A stretch of DNA of 40,344 nt from contig JANQKY010000054.1 in the NCBI GenBank assembly GCA_028280885.1, forward strand, positions 1 through 40,344. Direction: 5' to 3'. The position numbers were made by a program, and so were the translations under genes. Source of the stretch: Tepidamorphus sp. Lineage in GTDB: Bacteria; Pseudomonadota; Alphaproteobacteria; Rhizobiales; Tepidamorphaceae. Below the pieces are notes generated by a model. The model was not told the origin of the DNA, did not search any database, and worked only from the letters and a program-made list of their open reading frames with translations. This document shows positions 32,874 through 39,654 of this stretch, piece after piece (position 1 is the stretch's first letter; each line of letters begins with the position of its first letter).

Positions 32874-33536
32874 TCAGGAACCGGGCTGCGGGACGATCCG
32901 GATATAGGGCTTGGGCTCCTTCCAGCCTTCCGGATAGCGCTCCTTGGCCTGCTCGTTCGACACCGAGCCGGCGATGATCACGTCTTCGCCGTTCTGCCAG
33001 TTGGCCGGCGTCGCGACCTGGTGGTTGGCGGTGAGCTGCAGCGAATCGATGAGCCGCAGCACCTCGTCGAAATTGCGGCCGGTCGTCATCGGATAGGCGA
33101 TGACGGCCTTCACCTTCTTGTCCGGGCCGATGACCATGACGTTGCGCACCGTCTGGTTGTCGGCCGGCGTGCGGCCCTGCGAGGAGTCGCCGGCGGATGC
33201 GGGCAGCATCCCGTAGAGCTTGGCGACGGCCAGGTCCGGATCGCCGATCATCGGATAGGTCACCGCATTGCCGGTCACCGCCTTGATGTCGTCGATCCAG
33301 CGCATGTGGTCGTCAACCGGGTCGACGGACAGGCCGATCACCTTGGTGTTGCGGCTTTCGAAGTCGGGCATCATGCCGGCTACCGCGCCGAGTTCGGTTG
33401 TGCAGACCGGCGTGAAGTCCTTGGGATGGGAAAACAGGATGCACCAGGAATCGCCGATCCAGTCGTGGAACGAGATCGTGCCTTCGGTGGTCTCCGCCTT
33501 AAAATCAGGCGCGGTATCGCCGATCTTCAAAGTCAT
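32874..33536 (-). CDS. 1-Cys peroxiredoxin (Prx6 type)
   Basis: A 220-residue peroxiredoxin. The peroxidatic Cys45 is in FSHPKDFTPVCTTELG, the exact AhpC/Prx signature. The long C-terminal domain (PADNQTVRNVMVIGPDKKVKAVIAYPMTTGRNFDEVLRLIDSLQ) marks the Prx6 (1-Cys) group; there is no C-terminal resolving Cys. It reduces hydrogen peroxide and alkyl hydroperoxides in the cytoplasm. AAGGAGACG precedes the ATG. A perfect 15-bp palindrome lies about 40 bases upstream and may be an operator. It stands alone and ends at its own terminator. Confidence 0.95.
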   Translation of the reverse strand: MTLKIGDTAPDFKAETTEGTISFHDWIGDSWCILFSHPKDFTPVCTTELGAVAGMMPDFESRNTKVIGLSVDPVDDHMRWIDDIKAVTGNAVTYPMIGDPDLAVAKLYGMLPASAGDSSQGRTPADNQTVRNVMVIGPDKKVKAVIAYPMTTGRNFDEVLRLIDSLQLTANHQVATPANWQNGEDVIIAGSVSNEQAKERYPEGWKEPKPYIRIVPQPGS

Positions 33537-33568
33537 GGGTTCGTCTCCTTAGCTGACGCAAAAATGCC

Positions 33569-33583
33569 CCTACCTCAGGTAGG
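33569..33583. promoter_or_regulatory. 15-bp palindrome upstream of the peroxiredoxin gene
   Basis: CCTACCT-C-AGGTAGG is perfect around one central base. It lies in the leader or core promoter of the peroxiredoxin gene, 33 to 47 bases before its ATG. That position suits a repressor, for example a redox-responsive Rrf2-, MarR- or HxlR-type protein; which one cannot be told. Confidence 0.5.
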
Positions 33584-33658
33584 AGGATAAAGCACGCGGC
33601 CCGCCCTGGTGTCGATAGCCTGGTCGCTGCGACCATTCGCCTGTCGAAACCTGAGGCG

Positions 33659-33712
33659 CGCCGTCTCCTGAAACCGGCCGTCTCCCGAAACCGGGCCCTC
33701 TCCAGAAACCAG
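33659..33712. repeat. Three-copy 18-bp tandem repeat
   Basis: GCCGTCTCCTGAAACCG, GCCGTCTCCCGAAACCGG and GCCCTCTCCAGAAACCA follow each other. A weaker fourth unit (CTGTCGAAACCTGAGG) lies just before. It sits in the divergent region between the peroxiredoxin and the PPOX-fold genes. Confidence 0.6.
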
Positions 33713-33800
33713 ATTGCCCCAGGTTGCCATGGCCAGGTTTCGCGAATGTATCTATAGCAGGTCCGGCAACGCGATCACGCTGGTTTGAACGGAGAATAAA

Positions 33801-34412
33801 ATGACGGTGGTCCGCTCGGTCGACGAACTTGAAGCCCTGTACGGCGCGCCGGGCGAGACGTCGCTGGTCAAGGAGGTCGACCGGCTCATTCCGCATTACC
33901 GCGCCTTCATCGAGGCCTCGCCCTTCGTCATCCTGGCGACGGCGGGACCGGAGGGGCTCGACTGCTCGCCGCGCGGCGACGAGCCCGGTTTCGTGCGCAT
34001 CGGCGACGACAGGACGCTGATGCTGCCCGATCGCCGGGGCAACAACCGGGTCGATTCCCTGAAGAACATCATCCGCGATCCGCGTGTCGGCCTGCTCTTC
34101 GTCGTGCCGGGATCGGGCAACACGCTGCGGGTGAACGGGCAGGCGCAGGTCGTAGTCGATCCGGACCTGCTCGCCTCCTTCGCCGTCAAGGGCAAGCCGC
34201 CGCGCACGGTCCTGGTGGTCGGCATCGAGGCGGTCTATTTCCAGTGCGCCCGCGCCATCCTGCGCTCGAACCTGTGGAACCCGGAGCATCACGTCGACCC
34301 CGCGTCGTTGCCGACGCCGGGCCGCATCCTCGCCGATCTCAGCAACGACCGGGTCGGCGGCGCGTCCTATGACGATGGCTGGACGGAGCGCGCCCGCAAG
34401 ACGCTCTGGTAG
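33801..34412 (+). CDS. PPOX-fold flavin-dependent oxidoreductase-like protein
   Basis: A 203-residue protein with the pyridoxamine 5'-phosphate oxidase-like split barrel. FVILATAGPEGLDCSPRGDEPGFVRI is the N-terminal flavin-binding strand pair. LPDRRGNNRVDSLKNIIRDPRVGLLFVVPG is the conserved barrel core with the R-x-N and DSL motifs. The form matches the MSMEG_1061-like subgroup of about 200 residues. Such proteins bind FMN or F420 or heme; the reaction is not known here. GGAG lies ahead of the ATG. It is convergent with the next SDR gene. Confidence 0.82.
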   Translation: MTVVRSVDELEALYGAPGETSLVKEVDRLIPHYRAFIEASPFVILATAGPEGLDCSPRGDEPGFVRIGDDRTLMLPDRRGNNRVDSLKNIIRDPRVGLLFVVPGSGNTLRVNGQAQVVVDPDLLASFAVKGKPPRTVLVVGIEAVYFQCARAILRSNLWNPEHHVDPASLPTPGRILADLSNDRVGGASYDDGWTERARKTLW

Positions 34413-34446
34413 GCCGCTATGGTAGGCAGGGACAGATCTGGCGCGG

Positions 34447-35394
34447 TCAGCCGGCGGCGGGCATCCTGAACGGCTCGCCGACAAGCTCCTCGCTGACCGA
34501 CCACAACCGTTTCGCGGCGGCTTCGTCGAGGGCCCTGTCCTCCACCAGCGCATCGCCGACCGGGCCGCGCGCCTCGCTCATCTTCTGCGGGCCGTAATAG
34601 GCGCCGCGCCGTGCTTCCGGGCCGGCGGCAGCAAGCACCGTCGGGATCGCCCCGGCTTCCGCCGATTGGCTCAGGAGCGGATTGAGCGCCTTGTAGAGGA
34701 GGTTCAGAAATCCGCGCGGCCCGGTGCTTTGCAGGTTCGTTCCGCTATAGCCGGGATGACAGGCGATCGCGATCGCCTTGCAGCCGGCGGCCTTGAGCCG
34801 GCGGTCGAGTTCGAAGGCGAATACCAGATTGGCGAGCTTCGACTGGAAATAGGCGCGCGAGGGCGTGTATCCGGATGTCAGCATCAGGTCGTCGAAATGC
34901 AGGCGGCCGTATTTATGGGCGATGCTGGAAACGACGACGACACGGCCTTCGGCGGCCTCGACACGGTCGATCAGCAGGCTGGTCCACAGGAAGTGGCCGA
35001 GATGATTGGTCCCGAATTGCAGCTCGAAGCCGTCCTTCGTCTTCGATGGCGGTGTCTGCATGATCCCCGCATTGTTGATCAGCCCGTCGATCTTCGTCCG
35101 GCCGGCGCCGACCGCTTCCGCCGCCGCGCGAACCGAGGCCAGGTCGGACAGATCGAGCTCAACGACGTCGATGCTGCCCGAAACGTCCCGGCTCAGGTCC
35201 TGCCTGGCCGCTTCGGCCTTGTCGGTCGACCGGCAGGCGAGGACGAGGTCGGCGCCGGCTTTGCCGAGCATCCGCGCCGCCTCCAGCCCGATGCCGCTGT
35301 TGCCGCCGGTGATGACATAGGTCTTGCCGGCAAGATCCGGCAGCCGCGCCGGCCTCCAGTCACTGAAACCGCTGTCTGCGATCCTCTGGGCCAT
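34447..35394 (-). CDS. SDR-family oxidoreductase (retinol-dehydrogenase-like)
   Basis: A 315-residue short-chain dehydrogenase of the extended-size classical group. TGGNSGIG (about residues 30-37) is the cofactor loop, NNAGIM the structural motif, and the Ser of VVVSSIAH with YFQSK forms the catalytic set. Arg in ACRSTDKAEAAR after the second strand suggests NADP(H). Its C-terminal extension (GAYYGPQKMSEARGP) is typical of retinol dehydrogenase/WWOX-like bacterial enzymes whose substrates are unknown. GGAG lies seven bases before the ATG. The divergent TetR gene is 90 bases away and probably represses it. Confidence 0.88.
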   Translation of the reverse strand: MAQRIADSGFSDWRPARLPDLAGKTYVITGGNSGIGLEAARMLGKAGADLVLACRSTDKAEAARQDLSRDVSGSIDVVELDLSDLASVRAAAEAVGAGRTKIDGLINNAGIMQTPPSKTKDGFELQFGTNHLGHFLWTSLLIDRVEAAEGRVVVVSSIAHKYGRLHFDDLMLTSGYTPSRAYFQSKLANLVFAFELDRRLKAAGCKAIAIACHPGYSGTNLQSTGPRGFLNLLYKALNPLLSQSAEAGAIPTVLAAAGPEARRGAYYGPQKMSEARGPVGDALVEDRALDEAAAKRLWSVSEELVGEPFRMPAAG

Positions 35395-35452
35395 GTTAGA
35401 TCTCCAATCCGTGATGCGCCCGGCGGCGCGGCAGTACTCCTGGGCGTTATTT

Positions 35453-35472
35453 ACATTCTATGCACATAATGT
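35453..35472. promoter_or_regulatory. Imperfect palindrome between SDR and tetR, probable operator
   Basis: ACATTCTATG-CACATAATGT: the outer five bases of each arm pair perfectly and 7 of 10 pair in all. It lies in an AT-rich island of the 90-base divergent region, 13 bases before the TetR start. This is the usual position for autoregulation by a TetR dimer. Confidence 0.5.
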
Positions 35473-35484
35473 CAAATACGTGAA

Positions 35485-36036
35485 ATGCCAGACGATATCC
35501 GATTCCACGCGATCCTCGAGGTTTTCGGCCGCTACGGTTTCAGAAAGACGTCAATGGACGATCTCGCCAAGGCCGCCGGAGTCTCGCGCCAGACAATCTA
35601 CAACCGCTTCGGGTCCAAGGAGGTGGTGCTCGACTGGGCCGTTGCTGGCTATGTCGAACAGGCCTATGAGAAGGCCGTCGCCGCGCTTTCTGACAGCAAT
35701 GCCGCGCCCGCCGATGCCTTGGTCGAGGCGTTCATGCGCTGGACGGGCGATGGCGTGCCGCTCCTGCATGGGCCGGGGCATGGCGCCGAGATCCTCGAAT
35801 TGGGGATGGACGCGATCCGGCGCGCAGAAGACGATCCGGATGCCCGGTTCGGCCAGGCATTGGCCGGGTTCCTGCTGGAGCGCGGCCAATGCGCGGGCGA
35901 AGCCAGGGCCGCCGACATCGCCCATCTCCTGCAGATGGCCTCGAAGGGCGTTCTGCTGAAGTCCGGCCGGATCGAGGATTTCCGGACGGCAATGACCCGG
36001 ATCGTCGCCACGGTTCTGGACTGTAGGCCGGCTTAG
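35485..36036 (+). CDS. TetR-family transcriptional regulator
   Basis: A 183-residue TetR regulator. The N-terminal helix-turn-helix (about residues 5-48) reads ILEVFGRYGFRKTSMDDLAKAAGVSRQTIYNRFGSKEVVL, an ordinary TetR signature. The C-terminal ligand domain is not recognised. No ribosome site precedes the ATG, and it may be leaderless. It is divergent from an SDR gene with an inverted repeat between, so it probably represses that gene and itself. Its ligand could be a substrate of the SDR; this is inference. Confidence 0.9.
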   Translation: MPDDIRFHAILEVFGRYGFRKTSMDDLAKAAGVSRQTIYNRFGSKEVVLDWAVAGYVEQAYEKAVAALSDSNAAPADALVEAFMRWTGDGVPLLHGPGHGAEILELGMDAIRRAEDDPDARFGQALAGFLLERGQCAGEARAADIAHLLQMASKGVLLKSGRIEDFRTAMTRIVATVLDCRPA

Positions 36037-36130
36037 GGTCAGGACCCGTCCGGCCCGATGCCGGATTCGCACGGTGGGCGGGCTGTGCTAGGCTTCCCGC
36101 TACGACAGCGATGCGAGGCGGAGGAACCGG

Positions 36131-36877
36131 ATGGCACTGGCGGACTACGGGACGGCGCTCGTGACGGGCGCGACGAGCGGCATCGGGCAGGCAACTGCCC
36201 TGGCGCTTGCTGAACGGGGGCTGACCGTCCATGTGGCGGCCCGCCGAGCCGACCGGCTGGAAGGCCTGAGCCAGGCGAAGGGTATCGTCGCGCATGCCGT
36301 CGATCTGCGCGATTCCGATGCGATCTATGCGGCCTTTTCCGACCTTGAGGCCGATATCCTGATCAACAATGCCGGCGTCGCGCGCGGCTTTGCCGGCATC
36401 GTCAATTCGACGCCGGAAGACCTCGACGCGACGATCGATACCAATGTCTCCGCCGTCTTCCACCTGCTCAGGGCCGTGCTGCCCGGCATGACGGCGCGCC
36501 GCCGCGGCCATGTCGTCAATATCGGTTCGGTCGCTGGGCTCTATCCGATCGCCTCGGCGATTTATGGCGGCAGCAAGGGCGCCGTTCACCTGCTCAGCTC
36601 GAACCTGCGCATCGAATTGCAGGGCACCGGCGTGCGGGTCACCGAGATCTGTCCCGGCCGGGTCACCACGGAGATCTTCGATCACGCCTTCGACGATCCC
36701 GAGGCGGTCGCCCGCGTCAAGGACACCGGGATTTCGGAATTGCGGGCGCAGGACGTCGCCGACGCGATCCTGTTCGCCCTCGACGCGCCGGCGCATGTCA
36801 ATATCAGCACGCTGGAGATGGCGCCGACCGAGCAGACCTTCGGCGGGATGGCGCTTGCACCGCTTAATCGGCAGTGA
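36131..36877 (+). CDS. SDR-family NADP-dependent oxidoreductase (YdfG-like)
   Basis: A 248-residue classical SDR. TGATSGIG is the cofactor loop. AARRADRL, with Arg after the second strand, points to NADP. NNAGVARG and the catalytic Ser of NIGSVAGLYPI with YGGSK follow. The C-terminus (FALDAPAHVNISTLEMAPTEQTFGG) is that of the YdfG/serine 3-dehydrogenase group, which acts on 3-hydroxy acids or malonic semialdehyde. GGAGGA lies before the ATG. The MmcQ/YjbR gene follows after eight bases in the same transcript. Confidence 0.9.
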   Translation: MALADYGTALVTGATSGIGQATALALAERGLTVHVAARRADRLEGLSQAKGIVAHAVDLRDSDAIYAAFSDLEADILINNAGVARGFAGIVNSTPEDLDATIDTNVSAVFHLLRAVLPGMTARRRGHVVNIGSVAGLYPIASAIYGGSKGAVHLLSSNLRIELQGTGVRVTEICPGRVTTEIFDHAFDDPEAVARVKDTGISELRAQDVADAILFALDAPAHVNISTLEMAPTEQTFGGMALAPLNRQ

Positions 36878-36885
36878 GGGGAGAG

Positions 36886-37230
36886 ATGAGCCGCGCGCGC
36901 ATCAACGCCATCTGCGAAACCCTGCCGGGCGCCGAGAAGTCGGACCCTTGGGGCGGTGGTCACGATGCCTGGAAGGTCGGCGGCAAGATGTTCGCCTGCA
37001 TCGGCTCGGTCGCGCCGGGGGTCTCGGTCAAGACCGATTCGATCGAGACCGCCGAGATGCTGATCGAACTCGGCGTCGGCGCCAAGGCGCCCTACTTTCA
37101 CCGCTCCTGGATCAATCTGCCCTTCGACGCCCCGGACGAGGACCTGCGCCACCGGCTGACCGAATCCTACCGGATCGTCCGACGAAGCCTGACGAAGAAG
37201 CTGCAGGCGCAACTGCCGCCGTTCGAGTGA
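36886..37230 (+). CDS. MmcQ/YjbR-family DNA-binding-like protein
   Basis: A 114-residue protein of the MmcQ/YjbR (PF04237) family. The N-terminus has the helix ARINAICETLPGAEKSDPWGGGHDAWKVGGKMFACIG, where P-G-A-x-x-x-x-PW and the K-VGGK-F segment are conserved. The C-terminus YRIVRRSLTKKLQAQL is the usual ending. The fold resembles DNA-binding cyclic-nucleotide-like domains, but the function is not known. ATG at 36886 with GAGGGGA ahead is preferred; a GTG at 36874 overlapping the SDR stop is the alternative. Confidence 0.88.
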   Translation: MSRARINAICETLPGAEKSDPWGGGHDAWKVGGKMFACIGSVAPGVSVKTDSIETAEMLIELGVGAKAPYFHRSWINLPFDAPDEDLRHRLTESYRIVRRSLTKKLQAQLPPFE

Positions 37231-37246
37231 AGCGGTGCGGCAAACA

Positions 37247-37500
37247 TAGCGTTGGGGATGTGGGGCTCTGCCTCTCGGTCGTCATCCCGGCCAAGCGTCA
37301 GCGCGCCGGGATCGGAGAGCTGACACGATGAACGGCCGTGCCGCGGGCCCTCACCCCGGCCGGGCATGGAACTCTGCGCACAGATGTTCCCCGCGCCTTG
37401 GCAATTAAACCGGACAGCAGTGGAACACGTCCGGGCATGACGTCCGAGTAGGTGGCCCGGCTGAAAACAGAAGCCCCGTTTCCGCCGACCCGGCCGCCCG
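37247..37500. repeat. Repeat island 3
   Basis: This gap between the YjbR and VOC genes holds GTCATCCCGG-type palindromic sequence near 37280. The block at 37324-37361 is nearly identical to 5298-5335. The core AACCGGACAGCAGTGGAACA runs from 37408 and continues with CGTCCGGGCATGACGTCC and GGCTGAAAACAGAAGCC, related to pieces at 5100-5150, 32245-32325 and 32710-32730. No gene is seen. Confidence 0.72.
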
Positions 37501-37502
37501 TC

Positions 37503-38048
37503 TCACTCGACGTCGGCGAGTTCCTTGCTGTGCAGCCACTCGGCGTGTTTGGGCGCCCGCTTGGTCTTCGACCATTCCTCGAGCATGTCCCACTTCACGT
37601 CATTGAGCTTCTCGAGCATCGCCTCTTCTTCCGGATCCGGGCAGGCGAGTTCGACCCGGTGGCCGCTGGGATCGAAGAAATAGATCGAGTGGAAGATCGA
37701 GTGGTCGGTGACGCCGAGCACGTCGACGCCGTTGTCCTCCAGGTGTTTCTTGTAGGCGAGCAACGCGTCGCGATCCTTGACCTTGAAGGCGATGTGCTGG
37801 ACCCAGGCCGGCGTATTCGGATCGCGGCCCATCTCCGGCTTGGTCGGCAGTTCGAAGAAGGCCAGGATATTGCCGTTGCCGGCATCCAGGAACAGATGCA
37901 TGTACGGGTCGGGCTCGTGGGTGGAGGGCACATGGTCCTCGGCGATCGCCAGCACGAAGTCCATGTTCAGCATCTTGCCGTACCACTCGACCGTCTCCTT
38001 GGCGTCCTTGCAGCGATAGGCGACGTGGTGGATCTGTTCGATTTTCAT
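37503..38048 (-). CDS. VOC-family (glyoxalase/dioxygenase fold) protein under a FixK-type promoter
   Basis: A 181-residue vicinal-oxygen-chelate protein. The two beta-alpha-beta-beta-beta modules begin at QIHHVAYRCKDAKETVEWY and VQHIAFKVKDRDALLAY. Probable metal ligands are His in IHHVAY, His in QHIAF and Glu in GHRVELACPDP, with HSIYFFDPSG typical of glyoxalase or extradiol-dioxygenase-like members. A C-terminal tail of about 40 residues (EWSKTKRAPKHAEWLHSKEL) lies beyond the fold. The substrate is unknown. The promoter has a perfect FixK box, 21 bases of spacing and TATAGT, so expression should rise at low oxygen. It lies downstream of, and is probably separate from, the narI-ppiC-can run. 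Confidence 0.85.
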   Translation of the reverse strand: MKIEQIHHVAYRCKDAKETVEWYGKMLNMDFVLAIAEDHVPSTHEPDPYMHLFLDAGNGNILAFFELPTKPEMGRDPNTPAWVQHIAFKVKDRDALLAYKKHLEDNGVDVLGVTDHSIFHSIYFFDPSGHRVELACPDPEEEAMLEKLNDVKWDMLEEWSKTKRAPKHAEWLHSKELADVE

Positions 38049-38078
38049 CTGGGCGCTCCCTAATTAGTTTCATTTGTA

Positions 38079-38119
38079 ACTATATCGGAGAGCGAAACGA
38101 CGGCCTTGATCTGGGTCAA
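38079..38119 (-). promoter_or_regulatory. FixK box and -10 element for the VOC gene
   Basis: On the minus strand TTGACCCAGATCAA (38106-38119) matches TTGAY-N4-RTCAA perfectly. A 21-base spacer is followed by TATAGT (38079-38084). This geometry is almost exactly that of class II FNR/FixK activator promoters. The expected start near 38072 leaves a leader of about 24 bases containing GGGAG. The box lies after the carbonic anhydrase stop, so it can serve only the VOC gene. Confidence 0.85.
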
Positions 38120-38156
38120 ACCGGTCCGGCCGGGGCGATGCGCTGTGGCGCGGTCT

Positions 38157-38774
38157 TTACCCGACGGCTTCCGATGTGGCGTAGCCGCGCGTGACCGTGC
38201 ACTCCAGGTCGCGCAGGCGGCCGTCCTTCAGGCCGTAGATCAGGCCGTGCACGCGGATGTCCTCGCCGCGCGCCCAGGCCCGCTGCAGGATCGGCGTCTC
38301 CGACACCCGCCGCACGCCTTCGGCGACGTTCAACTCGGCGAGCCGGTCCCGGCGGGTCTCGATATCCTCCAGGCAGGACAGGTCGATGGCATAGGAGCGG
38401 GCCAGGCGGCGGATCGGTTCGAGCCAGTGATCGGCAAGGCCGTGCGGAAGATCCTCGGTCGCCGCCTTGACGCCGCCGCAGCCAAAATGGCCGCAGACGA
38501 TGATCTCGCGGATATGCAGCGCATCGACGGCGAATTCCAGGGCCGACAGCAGGTTCATGTCCGAGGAGTGGATCACGTTGGCGACGTTGCGATGGACGAA
38601 GACCTCGCCGGGATCGAGGCCGGCCACGACATTGGCCGGCACGCGGCTGTCCGAGCAGCCGATCCAGAAGAAATCCGGGCGCTGCCGGGTGGCAAGCCGG
38701 GCGAAATAGCCCGGTTCCCGCACATTCTGTTCCGCCGACCAGGCGGCATTGCGCTCAAGCAGGGCGTCCAGCAT
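38157..38774 (-). CDS. can: Beta-class carbonic anhydrase
   Basis: A 205-residue beta-carbonic anhydrase that interconverts CO2 and bicarbonate. Zinc ligands are Cys40 (WIGCSDSRVP), His96 and Cys99 (CGHFGCGGV), with the Asp42-Arg44 dyad in CSDSR. HRNVANVIHSSDMN follows as usual. The C-terminal YGLKDGRLRDL is also conserved. It is cytoplasmic, with no signal peptide. Its first 20 bases overlap the 3' end of the prolyl isomerase gene, so it belongs to the same transcript as narI. That link with nitrate respiration is unusual. Confidence 0.95.
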   Translation of the reverse strand: MLDALLERNAAWSAEQNVREPGYFARLATRQRPDFFWIGCSDSRVPANVVAGLDPGEVFVHRNVANVIHSSDMNLLSALEFAVDALHIREIIVCGHFGCGGVKAATEDLPHGLADHWLEPIRRLARSYAIDLSCLEDIETRRDRLAELNVAEGVRRVSETPILQRAWARGEDIRVHGLIYGLKDGRLRDLECTVTRGYATSEAVG

Positions 38775-39654
38775 GGCGGGTTCCGTTTTCAGTGTCCGTA
38801 TTGAGCCTCACGCCCGTGATATCCGCTTCAGCCGCCAGGCGACGGACGACGCCTTGCGCCGCGCGCGCCCAGGCCGATTTCTCCATGGCCTCGGCAAGCG
38901 GCCCCTTCACCGCCTCGAAGGGCAGCCGCCGGCCTTCGGCGACGGCATCCAGGCGGATCACGTGCCAGCCGTGCCGGGTCGGCACCGGATCGGGCGTGAT
39001 CTCGCCCCGCGACAGCGCGCGGATCGCGGCCTCGAATTCGGGAACCGTGTCACCCGGTCCGATCTGGCCCAGTACGCCGCCGGCCGACCGCGACCCGCAG
39101 TCGCTCTGCGAGCGTGCGATACGGCCGAAGGCCTGCGGATCGTCCCGCAGTTGCGCCGTGATCGCCGAAGCGCGGGCGCAGGCCTCGGCCATGCCGGCGG
39201 CGTCGGTTGGCGTGCAGGCGCACAGGATGTGCGCGACCTCCCAGAGCGGCGGCGACCGGAAGCGGTCCGGATCGCGCGCCCATTCGGCCCGGACCGCCTG
39301 TTCGTCCGGCGCGGGAACGTCTATGTCCTGTTCGAGCAGCGCCCGGATGGCCGCTTCCTCGTCGGTTTCGTGGCGATCCGGCCCGACCTGCCGGGGCGTC
39401 GGCGCCAGTCCGCGCCGCCGCGCTTCCTGCAACAGCAGGGTCCGGATCGCCAGGGCGTTAGCGGCGGCCTCCCAGGCCTCCCGCCTGCCGCGCCCGGCGG
39501 CGACATGATTGCGCGCCTCCGCGGCGATTGCCGGGATCGGCACCACCTCGCCGTTGACGGTGACCGCAGACAGGCCGGCGCCGGACCGGGGCCCTAATGC
39601 CTGCCTGCCATTGACCGTGAAGAGCACGGCCGGTGATCCGGTCATCGGCCTCAC
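38755..39654 (-). CDS. Parvulin-type (NifM-like) peptidyl-prolyl isomerase
   Basis: A 299-residue protein with a C-terminal parvulin domain. The first part (about 1-130) is a SurA/NifM-like helical chaperone region. The parvulin core begins near WEVAHILCA and continues with DPQAFGRIARSQSDCGSRSAGGVLGQIGPGDTVPEFEAA and PVPTRHGWHVIRLD, the standard motifs. There is no signal peptide, so it is cytoplasmic. Such a protein commonly follows narI in alpha- and betaproteobacterial nar operons and is thought to help fold or assemble nitrate reductase. GTG at 39654 overlaps the narI stop (GTGA); an ATG three codons later with GGAG ahead is an equally good start. Confidence 0.9.
   Translation of the reverse strand: MRPMTGSPAVLFTVNGRQALGPRSGAGLSAVTVNGEVVPIPAIAAEARNHVAAGRGRREAWEAAANALAIRTLLLQEARRRGLAPTPRQVGPDRHETDEEAAIRALLEQDIDVPAPDEQAVRAEWARDPDRFRSPPLWEVAHILCACTPTDAAGMAEACARASAITAQLRDDPQAFGRIARSQSDCGSRSAGGVLGQIGPGDTVPEFEAAIRALSRGEITPDPVPTRHGWHVIRLDAVAEGRRLPFEAVKGPLAEAMEKSAWARAAQGVVRRLAAEADITGVRLNTDTENGTRHAGRPA

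Noticed and set aside
33659..33712. CRISPR-like array
   Set aside because: The units are contiguous, imperfect and only 18 bases long, with no spacers or cas genes.
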